Assembly (NCBI GenBank): GCA_009746045.1
Contig: RPFO01000392.1
Span: 2,234,745 to 2,298,744, forward strand
Source of the DNA: Mesostigma viride
Taxonomy: Eukaryota; Streptophyta; Mesostigmatophyceae; Mesostigmatales; Mesostigmataceae
DNA: 64,000 bases
Direction: 5' to 3'
The position numbers were made by a program, and so were the translations under genes. Of the stretch, positions 1 to 22,018 are shown piece by piece. Below the pieces are notes generated by a model. It did no database searches. It saw nothing but the letters and a program-made list of their open reading frames with translations, and was not told the origin of the DNA. The stretch's first letter is position 1, and every line of letters begins with the position of its first letter.

Positions 1-683
1 TGCAACCGCTGACGGACCAGACAACCAACGAGCAATCTTACAATCGGGCCGGACACCTTGAGCACGGCTGGGCCATATCAACAAGGCGGGACACCTGCAG
101 TATTCATATTAACTCTAAACACGAGGATGAGTGACGCACCATTGCAGCCACTGTGGCCCAGTCTCGGTCCCTTGGGCCTTTTCTTCCCGTCAAAGCACCT
201 AGAAAACCCTGGTTAGGTCAGCAGGGGAAATGCAATGCCACAGTGGAGAGGGAGAAGCGAAGAAGGCTTTCAGCAGCTAATGATGTGCAAGCAGGACCAT
301 CTTTCCCAGCTTGCTGTCTTCCTGTCTCCCTCCCAAAAGCATGCTTTAATTGTTGGCCCGCAGCAAATGTTTATCCAACAAATGGTCGGGTTCACATGCA
401 CAGTTGGAAAGACGGAGGAGAGTATGCTTGCGTGGACGAGCGGGGTGGACGGTATGCGTTGGTGAATTTACGCGTTCAAGGCTTCACTGAGCATCAGTGA
501 CTTTTGCTCGCCAACATGCCTCCAGGATATGAAACATCCCCCACCCACTCGCAAGCATGCCTAGGCAAAACGAGATTCGTGGGCAGCCCAACAAGGCTAT
601 TGAAACTATCCGCAATGACATGTGTAATCACCCACCAAAACAAGAGCAACACTCACCAGAGCAACTGTCCACCCCAGCCGTAC

Positions 684-10054
<9,371 letters not shown>

Positions 10055-11006
10055 TCCCTTGGCAGTGCGGATTACGTAAGCGTAATGCGCTGTAGCAGTG
10101 CCTAATTAATTTCGATCAGATGTCGCAGGCTCAAACTGCAAGAGAGCCGGACAGGGAGCAAACAAGAGAGCCATGCACATACGTCACGATACTGATGCTC
10201 ATCGACCCTGGAAGGCGTCAAAAGGCGCTTTTCAGCCGATCTTAGCATCCATGCTCTTTCTTGTGATTTACTCTACGGGCCCATGTGAACAATGCTGAGG
10301 CATTCGCCTGTTGCGTTTTTTTAACAGCCATGCGCACACGCAGTCCCGCAGCAAGAGGGGTATTTTTTGCCATTTCGCTGAACTCCATGCTGAGTTGCTG
10401 ACTGTAATAGGACTTGAACGGCTTTTCGTGGTGAGGTTCCCGTTCACTGCCATCCCAAGACAAAGATGACAGCATAACTTTTACTCCTGCCGATCCTTAC
10501 AGTACAAGTAAATCCCTCGGAAAATCCATGGAAAACCCATGGAAAATCTGCTAACCAAATAAAGCCCCGCAAAGGCATCCTACTTTCGTTGCCGGCGTGG
10601 GAATCAACAACAACAACAACAACTTGACGTTGCGCCGGGATCCTCTACACCGTAGATTGATCCTGCTATAATTGAATCTACACCTTCGGATCAGGAGACC
10701 TCCACAGTCGCGCAAGGTCGAGTTCGATTCCCGCGACGCAACCCTGGACTGCGCTACCCTGGACTGAAAAATATCGTGGGACGTGGAGATCTCTGGCAGC
10801 AACACGCCCGGGGAGCGTATGTAGGCGGCCAAATTAGGGCGACTCAACGCTGCGCGCTGCACGATGCTGCCGTTAATTTGGCGCGACAGCTCACTGAGCT
10901 CAGCCAGCGTCTATAGCGCGCGTAAATCTATAGCGCCAAAAGGCAGAGGGGGTAGCCTTGGTACGTTCAAAGTTTAGCTGGGCAGGATTGCCTTAAAGGT
11001 TGCCTA
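10055..11006. promoter_or_regulatory. Divergent intergenic region between HPPK-DHPS and the 205-residue gene
   Basis: The two predicted start codons point away from each other across 952 bp, so both promoters must lie here. No confident TATA box or named element is visible. A short (caa)n run sits at 10608-10622 and a tRNA-like B-box string (gttcgattc) at 10710-10718. No third gene is seen. Confidence 0.5.
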
Positions 11007-14000
11007 ATGGAAGCCATCGCCGGCGCGTTGTGTGTATCTGGTCGTCCCACTTGCGAACTGTGGCGTACAGCTCCTTTGAATTCCGCTCAGAATCGGATTG
11101 CCCGTATTCGTCCTGCACTGCGTAGCTTCGTGTCTGCACCGTGTGGAAAGGAGTTGACTCGTCTGCATGCTAAATGTGTCCCTCAGCGCAAGCACACAGG
11201 CGGCGTAAGAGCTGATGGGGAAGCAAAGTACGTCACATTGCTTTTGCTCGGGCCTGATATGAAGTCAAATGCTGGAATCCCGCGAAATTCTGCTATGCGC
11301 GATTTCTTTCGATGGCGACTTGCACATCTCGCGGGCAATCGATCCGCTGTCGCCTTCGTACTTGAGAAACTTACCCACCATCAGTTCAATACTGTCCATC
11401 GCTTTGGCTGAATTCCAGGCAATTCAACAATATTAACGACCTGCGGAGTCGAAAAGTCAGCGACATCGACGACTGGGGACCCTCCCTTTATGTGAGTTGA
11501 TTGGTTTAGAAAGTCTTCTTCGGTAGATGTCCAGCCTATCCCAGTACTGCAAATTTGGAATTGCTAGTCAACTCCCTCGTAATTGCCTGACGTCATGGAG
11601 TCAGTGGACTCCAACTTCGTTCCTTATTCAACGCAAACAAGTGCGCTCGTCTCCCTTGTTTCCCTGGCTGCCACCTGTGCCCATCCCATCAGCTGACCGC
11701 GGAGGAGTGCATCGCCAAGCAGCTGGACGCGCTGCGGCAGAACAACCACCCGTATATCGACCACGGGATCGAGGTCATGTATCGTGTAGGTGATGTGTGG
11801 GGTCACATACCCTCACGGTGGATTGCGTTTCCATCGCTCAATAAGGTCATCGGAGTGTTGGGCACGAGCGCCTGCTTGTCGCGCCCAGCTCTTGCAACTA
11901 GGCATTGTGTTACTTTGTAAGTCCATGTTCAGATTGCCCACCATGGCATGGCACGCCTTGCCATGGGACCCGAGACAGCCGTGGCTCAGGAGGGGACCGA
12001 TGGGTTGCGGCGATGGGCAGGAATATGGTGTACAGGAGAAAATTTTATTGTCCTCTGTGAATGGCTGCGACTGCTCGCATCCATCACGGTGCCACTGAAG
12101 GCAGTGAAGTGACGCACCTCTTCACTCTTGTGGTGCCGCCGACACTCAGGGTGAACGCTTTCGACTCTTCTGCCGCCCGCGACACATCTTCCACGTCCTT
12201 TAGTGCCCCAAGGCCCAAGAGTGTGTTTTGAGTTCATGAGAGCACCTGGCACTTGCTAGGTTTACGAGCACCAGGTATGGGTGGTTTGAGAACCATGTCT
12301 GTGGTGTTGGCCAGGAGCGCCCCGCATGTGCTGGCATGTGTGCGACACCCTGGCTGGTACATGTGGGTTCAAGCAGAGCGAATGCAAGCCTGCATGTGGG
12401 TAACTGACAATACAGGAAGGGTCAGGGACACAGCTCCAGATGGCACCATGAATTTAGACGAATCGGTTCGATGGATGCATATCTTTTCTGGAAGATGTGG
12501 AGCTTCTCAGTAGCCTTTGCCAGAACCATCCATCGGCCATGGACCTGGATCCCTGCATGCTTTGATGTCCCTGTGGCCCCCTGATGACGGTGCTCCCCTC
12601 TCATCCCCGCCCCCTGCCTCCCCTTGTTTGGCGCAGTGGGCTGACTTTGACCCCTTCCAGCGATCGCGGTACTTTGGCCGCTCGTTTGACCTGGGCCAGG
12701 TACGGCCCAGCATTACATGTTACCTGTTATGTGGGTGGTGCCGGCCACCATTGTGCAACACCCTGGTGGCACGCACTTGACAGTCCGCTTGCTTGGCAGA
12801 TGCAATATGGTGGCCACCGTGTATAGGCACTGCACGTTGGCATGGCGGGCGTAGAGCACCCAGGGACCCCACCCACCCTGCCTGTGTCCTGCTTCCGCTC
12901 AGCATATAGAAGAAAGCTTGTTTGTGAGGGACAGAATGGTGCACTGCGCAGCTGTTATGGTCGTAAGTGCAGGATGGGCATGGCCATGTGGCGGATGGTG
13001 GCCCTAGTGTGCTTTTGCAGTCGCCAGCTGTCACCAGTGGTGGGAAGCTGGCTGTTGCAATTGCGAGCGTGTCCGGTGGTTCTACCCGTCATAAAAAGGT
13101 TGCAATGCCATGGCCTGCCCGGGATGCCTGTTTATCAAAAAAATGTGAGACAACTTGTGTGTGCTGTCATCATGGGGCCTGCAGCAGGTTCTGACACGAG
13201 TGTGTGCCGTTCCTGCCAGTACGCAGGGCAATGCCTTGTTCAAGTGGTTGGCTTCTGGTTATTCTGGCTGCCCATAGCCCATGGCCCATGTGCCCCTGCC
13301 CGCGCGTGTTGGCGAGATGGAACCCATGTGTCCTCGTGTCCTGTGTTGTGCTGTGATGCACGCGATGCCTCCCTCGCATACAGTGATGCGAACACTGTGT
13401 TTTTATCTCTGATCCTGGCCTCTGCGTGCGTGCGTGTGCCCACACCGTCCCCAGTTTGAGCGTTTCCGACGCATCATGCACCACGACGCCTACCGCTGCC
13501 TGCTGGGGCTTACCGACTATCGCGTACTCAGCTCGCTCCAGGTGGATGAGGTGCGGCACGCGCATGACCTAGTGCCAATCCGTGGTCCATGACCGAGTGC
13601 CACTCCATTCTGTAGGATGCCCAATGGGGCATGCAGGTACTCTGCTCGCTAGTTGATGACTTGGGGAGTGAGCATGAGCTAGGACGATGGTTTAGGGCCC
13701 ATGGTGAGCTAGGACGATGGTTTAGGGCCCATGGTGAGCTAGGACGATGGTTTAGGGCCCATGGTGAGCTAGGACGATGGTTTAGGGCCCATGGTGAGCT
13801 AGGACGATGGTTTAGGGCCCATGGTGAGCTAGGACGATGGATAAGGGCCCATGGTGAGCTAGGACGATGGTTTAGGACGAGAGGGTTTGTGGGGTGGTTG
13901 GTGCCAGAGCAGCAAGGGCAGTCGTGGCAGCCTCTGCGCAGAGCACATCCAACATGGACACGTGAGTTCTGCTGGCATGTGCGCGTCTAGTGTGGGGTGT

Positions 14001-14787
14001 GTGCGGGTGCCTCTGCTGACCCTGCCACCAACCCCTGGTCGCACGGATGCAAGCCCCTCACGATGGACGCTGCCACCAACCCTTGTCGCGCGGATGCAAG
14101 CCACTACGCAGTTGGGGTTCCAAGTTGGCCCACTGCGTTGCATTGTGTGCATCACCCAGAGCTGACCTGTGGGTCCTGTCCCCGGGTCCTTTTGGGGCAA
14201 ATGCCACTATCATGCGTGAGGGGCAAGCATGTTCCTTCGCGCATGGTGGGGCAGGCGGGTACGTCCGATGATGGTTCTTGGATGAACAACAGGCGTGTGC
14301 GTAGGATAGGTCTTGGATGAACAACAGGCGTGGGCGTAGGGTAGGTCTTGGATGAACAACAGGCGTGTGCGTAGGATAGGTCTTGGATGAACAACAGGCG
14401 TGTGCGTAGGATAGGTCTTGGATGAACAACAGGCGTGGGCGTAGGATACGTTCTTGGATGAACAACAGGCGTGTGCGTAGGATAGGTCTTGGATGAACAA
14501 CAGGCGTGTGCGTAGGGTAGGTTCTTGGATGAACAACAGGCGTGTGCATAGGATAGGTCTTGGATGAACAACAGGCGTGTGCGTAGGATACGTTCTTGGA
14601 TGAACAACAGGCGTGTGCGTAGGATAGGTGTCTCGTGTCAGCGGGGATATTATTTTCTCGGAATCGCGCCGGCATGAAAGGCGTGAGGCAAAAGTCCGGG
14701 CAGATTTATGTTAAGCTTCTCGCTGCGCCGTTCTGTTGTTTGTCACAGCAACATACATATGCATGCATTGCATGCCCCCCCTTCCTT

Positions 14788-14824
<37 letters not shown>

Positions 14825-15241
14825 TGCACATGCAATCTGACGGTGCAGATGACATTCCGTCAACGCGTGTGGGTGAAAGGGTGGCGCCATAACGAGGAGG
14901 ATGAGTTCTCCTTCACCATGCGACAGGTGAGAGGGGGGGGGGCTTCACATGTACATCTGTTGGACTGCCTGCTGACGGCCGCTGCTCCGCTCAGACGGTA
15001 CCCCAAGGTGTGGCTGCCTGGGCATGTCCTTCGCCTGTGGCAGAGGCTTTGCTTCACTGCACTTGCAGACGGCTTGTGTTGGTTCTGCTGACATCTTTTC
15101 TGTACGCTCTGCTGCCAATGGTGGTGCTTCTCTCCTTGGCAACATTCCCAGAGACTGGGAGGCCACAAGGACGGCTACTGGTTCACCACTGAGCTTGTGA
15201 ATGATGCCAAGGATCTCACCGATGCCAACATCGTCTACTAG
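11007..15241 (+). CDS. Conserved plant/algal protein of unknown function, probably plastid-targeted (six exons)
   Basis: Exons 11007-11204, 11693-11785, 12637-12699, 13455-13550, 14849-14926 and 15152-15241 are all phase 0 with AG/GT borders and join to about 205 residues ending at TAG 15239-15241. The first 66 residues are basic and rich in Ala/Ser/Arg with few acidic residues, like a chloroplast transit peptide. The rest has conserved blocks: LTAEECIAKQLDALRQNN, DHGIEVMYR, DFDPFQRSRYFGRSFDLGQ, FERFRRIMHHDAYRCLLG, QRVWVKGWR and GGHKDGYWFTTELV. From memory this matches a plant family annotated as DUF4864, which has an NTF2-like appearance; the function is unknown. The first exon is the least certain part (chosen for start codon, phase and donor GTAAGA); the other five are secure. 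Introns hold two minisatellites and a CA repeat. Confidence 0.82.
13676..13876. repeat. 30-bp minisatellite, seven copies
   Basis: Unit starts gagctaggacgatggtttag and continues ggcccatggt. Seven tandem copies with one variant (ataagg in copy 6). Lies in intron 4 of the 205-residue gene, 126 bp after exon 4. Confidence 0.95.
14272..14628. repeat. 35-bp minisatellite, about ten copies
   Basis: Unit contains cttggatgaacaacaggcgt followed by gtgcgtaggatagg. Copies alternate in length by one base (tct versus gttct). Lies in the same intron 4 as the 30-bp array. Confidence 0.95.
14791..14821. repeat. (AC)n microsatellite
   Basis: About 15 AC dinucleotides just upstream of exon 5 (14849) of the 205-residue gene. 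Confidence 0.95.
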
Positions 15242-16140
15242 TGGCCCGGAGCATTGTCTACTATGATCGCGATCTAGCCGCTTAATCAGTGCGACCAGTG
15301 TTTTACTGTTGCGGTTCGAAACATTGGTGGCCGTCCTGGCCCACATGCAGCGTCCCGGTTGACTGTGCTGTCTATGTATTGGTGGGTGGTCTAGTACCCA
15401 ACCAAGATTTAAGCGATGATGATAGCAAAAATTTTGTGGAGGCAGGGTGTTGTTTAACTAAGCTTGTCCGCATAGGTGGGTTGGCGGTTTGGAAGCAGAG
15501 AGGGAGCAGCCTGCTTTATTTATTGGGTATGCATGCAAGGTCATGAGGATTCTGCTGTGTGCCTTTGTACAGGGACAGTGGTTTACTGGGTGGAGATATC
15601 TGTGTTATCGCATATGCTACACATATGCGCACCTGGTGCTTTTACTCTCACTACAGTATGTACTGTATGGGCCATTAATCCAGATTGGTAGCTTCAGTGG
15701 CAGCCGTGGCAAATGCTTTCAAGGTGTATATAATTGTTGTAAATAGTTGGCTGTATGTGTGTATCAATACATGCTTTTTCACATTTTAATGAAGGCATTG
15801 CAAAGCATCACTGAGACAAACCCAAACTAAAGAATGATCTGGAGTGGGGACTATAGTCGGAGGCCCGGTGACTGCGGAGAGCTGTACTCTCATAACGCAG
15901 TGCTCATATGTAAGATGCTGGTGGCCGGCTGCAGGCCGGCACCGGTACGTACGTTACAGCTTGGGTTGGGTGTATAAAGGGGTTATTCTGATCAAAGGGG
16001 TCATATCAATTAATAAATTCATTCATTAATTCATTAATTAATACAGGCGCTGTACTTTGGACTGTTCTGGGAAAGCTAATATATTCAAGTCACAACTACA
16101 ACGTACGCTCAATTACTGTGCATCTGCAATTGGAGATCTA
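15242..16140. other. Downstream region, no gene recognised
   Basis: Follows the stop of the 205-residue gene. A TGTAA at 15738-15742, the usual green-algal polyadenylation signal, could end its transcript but is a weak call on its own. A short TTAATTCA-rich run lies at 16005-16045. Nothing else is recognisable. Confidence 0.4.
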
Positions 16141-16423
16141 TATTCTGATCAGACACTCCGCAAAGGTGAAAACCTTTGCGTTCAGTGCCAGGCCGCGGAA
16201 AACGCGGAAAACGCGATCTGCAAATGAATCCAACCGGAATCGAACTGGGGACCTCTCGCACCAATTTTGCTGACTATAGGACGGACATAGTCAGCAAAAT
16301 TGGTGCGAGAGGTCCCCAGTTCGATTCCGGTCGGATTCATTTGCAGATCGCGTTTTCCGCGTTTTCCGCGGCCCGGCACTGAACGCAAAGGTTTTCACCT
16401 TTGCGGAGTGTCTGATCAGAATA
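16141..16423. repeat. Near-perfect 137-bp inverted repeat with 9-nt loop
   Basis: Left arm 16141-16277 pairs with right arm 16287-16423 around loop 16278-16286, without gaps and with about two mismatches in the stretch compared. Both strands therefore read almost the same. The arms contain the string gttcgattccgg, which matches a tRNA B-box/T-loop. The loop segment ataggacggac recurs directly after the right arm (16421-16431). It could be a foldback or SINE-derived element, or a hairpin RNA precursor. Confidence 0.93.
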
Positions 16424-16599
16424 GGACGGACGTCTCCGGTTACCATGGCATCGCCAACTTACACCTACAGTCATCCGCAGAAGTTCTCCTGTCCGGGGAG
16501 TGATGCAAGCCTTTCGGATTTGGTACTAGATAAATCACTCGAGATCTATATGTTTTTGTTCTTATAGTCAGTTGCATTGTTTTCCCCGTCTTTGTAATT

Positions 16600-16690
16600 C
16601 TTATCGTGTCGATTTCATCACGACTCTTGTCGAACTCTTGCATCGTTTGTTTGTCAACGACTATGATCGAGACATTATGCTCCGTAAACG
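16600..16690 (+). repeat. Fragment of repeat R (5' coding-like module)
   Basis: Matches the start of the R copy at 35108 with several substitutions: cttatcgtgt, gatttcatcacgactcttgt, then an attatgctccgt block. Truncated after about 90 bp. Confidence 0.75.
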
Positions 16691-16799
16691 ACACTTGCTC
16701 TAGGTGCACCAAGGGCACCTGCACTACCGTGATGTCTCGGAGCTCACTAGCCTAAGGCCCGTCATGGGGGGAAGATCATCATGGCTATACAAGAGCTAG

Positions 16800-17040
16800 G
16801 GCATGGCTTCTCAGCAGAGAGCGATCGACTCTCTGCATAGGCAGAGCGTGGCTAAATGCTTAATGCAACATCCATGGGGGTCCCATTATATAGGCAGGGC
16901 TTGGCTAAATTTTGAAGGCTTAATTAATGGGGGCCATATTATGGGCGCGCATGCGCGTAGGCCACATGCTAGGCTAAGCCTGACTAATCTACACTAGTAA
17001 CTGTTAGATATTCCCTGGACTGAGGTACGTTGCTGGGGTG
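16800..17040 (-). repeat. 3' flank of an ORF1-only retroposon (subfamily A), inverted
   Basis: The stretch 16930-17000 is the reverse complement of 46736-46806, which follows the stop codon of the ORF1-like copy at 46217-46740. This identifies it as the 3' untranslated part of the same repeat. The segment around 16800-16920 also resembles 50085-50165 and 50400-50440. Confidence 0.7.
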
Positions 17041-17234
17041 GCAGGAGGTGCCTGCTAGGGCTTGTGGTCAACGTGGATGACCGCCCCCCTCCAGTATACC
17101 GGTTTTCCCCCTGCGCTCTGCCGGAGCTGAAGGTAGGTCGGCCATAGCTCCCGTCGCCGCTGTTGCTGGGCCAGGGTCAGGTCGTCGTCCAGCGTGAAGC
17201 GAGACCCCGAGAGCTTCTTGCGGCATTTAAGGGG
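17041..17234 (-). pseudogene. Fragment of L1-ORF1p-like C-terminal domain (subfamily A)
   Basis: The minus strand reads FTLDDDLTLAQQQRRRELW, then a GKPVYWRGAVIHVDHKPW block. This is the terminal RNA-binding domain of LINE ORF1-type proteins (L1 ORF1p has an equivalent basic CTD after its RRM). The 5' side is truncated at about 17234. Confidence 0.8.
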
Positions 17235-19073
17235 ACGTGGCGCGCCGAATATTTTCCGCGCCAAAAAATTCGCGGTACCGTCCGTACGGTGTATAATGTG
17301 TGCCCGGACCGCTCAACCCTCGCGGAAGTGGCCATGGCGGCATGCCTTTATGCAATATTAATCGATATGGCACGTAAACAGCTAGAAAAAATGCTTGAAT
17401 TTCGCAGAAGATTAGTTGATGACCTCATTGCGTGGCGGAAAGTTTACGGTTTGCAATATCGCTAATTTCTCGAACGGCTACGGGCGCGGGGGTCCAGGAT
17501 ATATAATTTCTCTTGCGGATCATGAAATTTAATGCAGGTTTACGGCAGCTATTGTGAGGCAACGTAGGCTCTAAAGAGCGATTATGAAGCTAACTTAATG
17601 GTGTTGTCGAGTTTGTGCCGAAGCTTCCCGGTTTCTTTTACATTTCCGGCATTCAAGGTAAGAACCTACGCAGGCCTGCGCATGTCGCCTTCGACGTATT
17701 CACGGAAGGCGCACCTTCCTTGTTCGCCTGATCAATGGATGATGTCTTTTATTGTTCGAGCTTGCGTGCCAGTTTATGCATGAAACATTTCCACGCAGGC
17801 AGGTGCATTAACGTCGGCCTTTCGCCTTTTTTTCGGGCAGTTTCCCTGCAGGAAGCGCTCCATTTCTTTCGGTTGCATCGTCAGATTCCTAGCTATTTCG
17901 TACAATTTCGTGTAGTTTGTGGCTGGCATGCTAAATGCGCCGAGGTCAAGTTGTTGGTAATGTGTTGACATTTGTTTTCCATAATCCTTTGGACGTGACC
18001 TTGCTCAGACGCTTTGTTATGTGCCGGATCTGACACGCCTGTTTTAGAACGACATCCGGCATGTGCCTAGAGGCTAACAAGCTGGCATCAGCTTCTTAGC
18101 AAATTGCCCTATTGGAAAGGAAGGTGAGAGTGGTTCTTTTGCTGGCCATACTGCATGAGTGGCATTGCATTAGATAGGTGTTTCCATTGCTTTCCTTGAG
18201 CTATAACCATTAAGACTTCCCTGCTATGTGTGCAGCAAGGCAAGCTGGATAGGATGTGAATGCTTGGCATACAACATGTATGATTTGCTGCCAAGTTTGC
18301 AGGCTGCAGTTGCCTCTATTGCTTGGGCAGTCTTTCTAAGGTTTTTACACGTATACTTGCTGAGTTCTTGGCATAAATTTACATGGTAACCTTGGGCTGA
18401 GCTTAGTGTATGCTCTCTTGGTGCGTGTATGCCTAGCGATGGTGTTGCTATGCGCACGCTGGCAAGGCTGGCCATGCTGAGGGCAGGGGAGGGCAGATGA
18501 GGTGCCTAGCCTTTTCTTATGTTGTGTGATCGAGTTGGGCATGTTTTTTGGCTTCTTGGATGGAAAACATGATGCCTAGGTGGCCTTATACACAGAAAAA
18601 CCTCATTTAGCGTATGTTCAGGTTTTAGCACGCCAAACGCAATAACTTGAGCTAGACTTGTCGGAATTACCTGGGACTTGGACCACTGCTGTCCCCCTGT
18701 TAGCCGGATTTTCGCTACATTTTGTTGCCTAATCTGAAGTGTTTATGACATGTTTATTCCCAATGTCCGGTAAAAAAAGGGTACTTTTGCGGGGAAATTA
18801 ATAACTGTTCAAGGTTTTGTCATTTTCATGATGTAAATAGCTCAGCAAGCTACAAACTCAGGGAACTATAGACGCTACATTTTTTTTTGCCAACAAATGA
18901 GTGCATGGGCTGGGGCATACATAGCCCTAATTAGCGTCTTTTTCTATTTATAGCGATATATTGGCGTATATGTGGGGGTAGTACCCCCAACAAGTGCATG
19001 GACAACTCACTAGAGATGTTATTTAGTGCCCCCAATCATAATTTAGCATGGTGCAACTGAAATTCAAGTGATA
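17235..19073. other. Long gene-free stretch; one diverged repeat
   Basis: 17300-17470 resembles 57030-57170: gtggccatggcg, a cagaaaaaatgct-like block, then attagtt...ttatggcggg in the same order. This points to a dispersed repeat of unknown type. No convincing exon chain is visible in the rest. Confidence 0.45.
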
Positions 19074-19760
19074 TTAGCATGGGTCAAGTTTTAAGGTTTT
19101 TGGGGTGCCACCTCCCCTTAAGGAACGACAGCTTGTCCGCCATGTACTTAAAGGTGAGGAGTGCGGGTGCCGGGCCAGCCTTACCCCGTGCGCGGGGGAG
19201 GCGGACAGCCGACATCCGCAGCTCACCAGTGAGTTGCATGGGGGCAAAAATGTCGCGCTTAAATGCCATGAGAAGCGTCTCCGAGGTCTCATCTACCGGC
19301 TGGTCGCAGTGGCTTGACGATGACATTGTGGCTGCGCTTGTCGAGCTCGGCCTCATCACGAAAGTCGAGTGCTTGTTGCTTGAGCTGTGCCGCGATGGTG
19401 GAGGTGGTGGAGGTGCATGTGGTGCGGGGTTGAGCAAGTCCGCGCCCAGGTCTGCATGGGTGGAAGGAGCATCGCTTGCCGGGCCAGCAGATGCCGGCTG
19501 GGCAGCGATGTCCTTCACCGCCTGGGCGGTGAGGCCTGCGGTGTCGTGCAGACACTAAAGGGCGAGGGCGGTGGCGTGGAGGCGCTTATCGATGTCGAGG
19601 ATCGAGCCGGGCCTTGATGTCGGCAGTGGAGGCGGAAATGGCAGTGGAGGTGGAGGCGACGGTGGTGAAAAGGTGAGGGAGCTCAGTAGCCAGCGTGCCT
19701 CCCATCAATTGCTGCCACATCGGCAGCAAGGGGGGTTACGTGCTGCTGGAAGGCTTCATG
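19074..19760 (-). pseudogene. Decayed LINE ORF1-like sequence (subfamily A)
   Basis: The minus strand carries, in several frames, the same series seen at 43836-44172 and 46217-46495: MGGTLA, a Ser/Thr-rich coiled-coil part, QAVKDIAAQP-like, KQQALDFRDE, ETLLMAFKRD and GELRMSAVRLPRARGKAGPA. Stops and frameshifts are numerous, so it is non-functional. Confidence 0.78.
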
Positions 19761-20911
19761 AGGATGAAACGGAGTGTGTCACGTCCGTGATCATTTACGT
19801 CCGTGCACTCAAGAAGTTACGCGGTTGCCGTAATCGGAATCGTTACCGACGTTTGGTTGGTTCCGATTCAGTAGGCCGCAGGCTTTGTTCCTTGGGCCGG
19901 TGTGGAGCGCCGCGCCGGAAAGGCCTGAATTTCTAGAGTGACAGTCTTAGGTGACCTGACTTAGGTTCAGGCGCAAGACTTTGGGGCGCAAAGCCTTGGT
20001 GGCTTGCGCAATATTCCGGTGCGTGACATTTGGCAGTTATGAATCTTTTGTATTGTCCAGACGGAATGATGTTCAGTCCATCTGACAAAGCTAGATACGC
20101 AGATCGTAGTGTGCGGTGTGCTGGCTCGCACGTGGTTGTCGAACAGACTTGCTCTGCATTTTGCTGGCAGTCTAACTGCACGTCAGGCGGCTTGCTGGCA
20201 AATGCGACAGCGCATGGATGCCGGGATTTTTGGAGGTATTTAGGAGCAGCGCAGCGGCCATGGTGGTCGTTGTTCGCTCGTTTCTCTCCCTCACAACTAG
20301 TTTGTTGTCTTCATGGGGTTAAACTTCTCGAACAGCCCGGAGCAGCCCCCGTGAGTGGTTGCATGTCGTTGCCATGACGATGGTTGATAAGATTGACAAT
20401 GGTTTGATCCGGTTGGGATGTTGTTGGCATTGTGGACGAGAAACGTTCTGCTGACCCGGGAACAGTCCCGGGAAAGGGCCGGTTCGTCGTTGGCCAGTGT
20501 GCCAGTAACTGGGACATGAGCGCAGAGTCACACAGTTGATATAGATTATGACGTAAGTAAACACTGTTGCGCCACAGTGGCGTCATGGTCGGTCTGTGGT
20601 GATTTCGATGGGTCTCAAGGATATGTAGTTACTCTTACAGTTGCGGCAGCACAACTCGGCATTCATTGTAATTTGTCAAATGTTATGGAATGAATGGTTT
20701 GGGCATTGCTTTCATCATAAAGCATTATTGCAATCTTCATAATATAAATATCGGCGGGCTGGCTGCGCTGCCTGTCATGAAGGTGGTGGTGCCGTCAAGG
20801 ACCACACCTATCATTTCCACATTATTTAAACGAGCGAACAACCCTTGGCGGGTTCAGTTCGGACAGCCTGAGCCGGAGATATACCCAAGCTGCTTGCAGA
20901 ATCAAGCACTT
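19761..20911. other. No gene recognised
   Basis: Scattered short open frames on both strands. None carries a recognisable motif or credible splice pattern. Confidence 0.4.
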
Positions 20912-21043
20912 GGAAGAGGATTAAGCTTATCCTTTAAAAAGCTATGAAGAGGATTAGGCTTATCCTTGAAAAAGCCATGAAGAGGATTATGCTTATCCTT
21001 GAAAAAGCACTGAAGAGGTTATTGCTTAGCCTATTTGAAAAGC
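20912..21043. repeat. 33-bp tandem repeat, four decaying copies
   Basis: Unit gaagaggattaggcttatcc followed by ttgaaaaagccat. The fourth copy is more diverged. Confidence 0.85.
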
Positions 21044-21904
21044 ATGTGTGGTCCTGTCGTGGGAATTTTTTTTTCCCTATGTGATCCTCTTTTTGACTTT
21101 TTGGCTCTTCATTTTTTCGAGCTAAAAAGTGGGGGGGAATATAGTGGATCACACACAAGAGTACTCTATTGCTATGGATATGCCTTCCAAGTGATAGGCT
21201 AGGATATAATGGCACGCAAACGCGACAAGTGTGGGTGCGGAGATGGATGGAGCCCAGATGTCGCCATCAGAGCGCATGAGAAGGGAGTTGAGAATGGTGT
21301 GCTGGAGTTGGGGGCGGGCGCACCCGAACAGAGCGCCGGGGTTATTAAACCATTTGCCATCCGGGGTGATGAGGCGGTTTGATGCTGTCGAGATGGATGC
21401 ACAGGTCGTAAAGCGAGGCGCCGGTCCCCGAAGAAGAGGCGCAATGCATGGCAGCTGCCGGGGACATGTTGGTCCATTCGTGATCGTCGACTTTGAAGGG
21501 TTCCGGCCGGAAGTACTGGTTCTGTCCAGCGCGGTGCTGGGCGGCTGCGTACTGGGATCAGGCGATGCCGATGGCGAGGCCGCGCAGTCCTGAGCCGACG
21601 GAGTGCACTACCAACGCTTGAGTAGTGGCCTCGCTAGTGCCTGGCAGGCCGGGCGGAACTACAGCCGGATCGAGCTGCAGGCGAATTTTCTTGGCTCATC
21701 GCAGCCGCCAGGCTGCGTTGCGTAGTCGAGCGTTTGCTCGTCATAATATTGCGTTTTAGTTTCGGAATAATATATCAGCATGTGCGTCTTAGAAAGACGA
21801 AGCGATAGTGATATTCACGGCCGAATTAATTTGGTGCCCAAACGTGAACTTTAGGCATGAGCTCCGCCGTCAGCCATGGCTAGTACCTCGTGGCTGGTGG
21901 CTCG
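21044..21904. other. No gene recognised
   Basis: An open frame of 120 codons on the plus strand (21231-21593) overlaps a 92-codon frame on the minus strand. Neither shows a family motif. Confidence 0.35.
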
Positions 21905-21910
21905 TGGCTT

Positions 21911-22018
21911 TGCAGGAAGTAGCTTAGAATGTATTAAAAGCCATATGCCCCTTCTCCGGGATATGTGCTACATATATACTCCCAACGGAGTTATGTTCCT
22001 AATTAATTAATTAATTAA
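21911..22018. repeat. Dispersed repeat S, copy 1
   Basis: Contains gcaggaagtagcttagaatg, ccatatgcccctt, gatatgtgcta and tactcccaacggagttatgt, ending in (TTAA)n. The first part recurs at 46846-46900 and the last part at 50041-50085, the two halves being split by a LINE insertion there. Confidence 0.8.

Noticed and set aside
10700-10740. tRNA gene suggested by gttcgattcc
   Set aside because: The T-stem does not pair properly and no acceptor or anticodon arm could be drawn; at most a tRNA-derived fragment.
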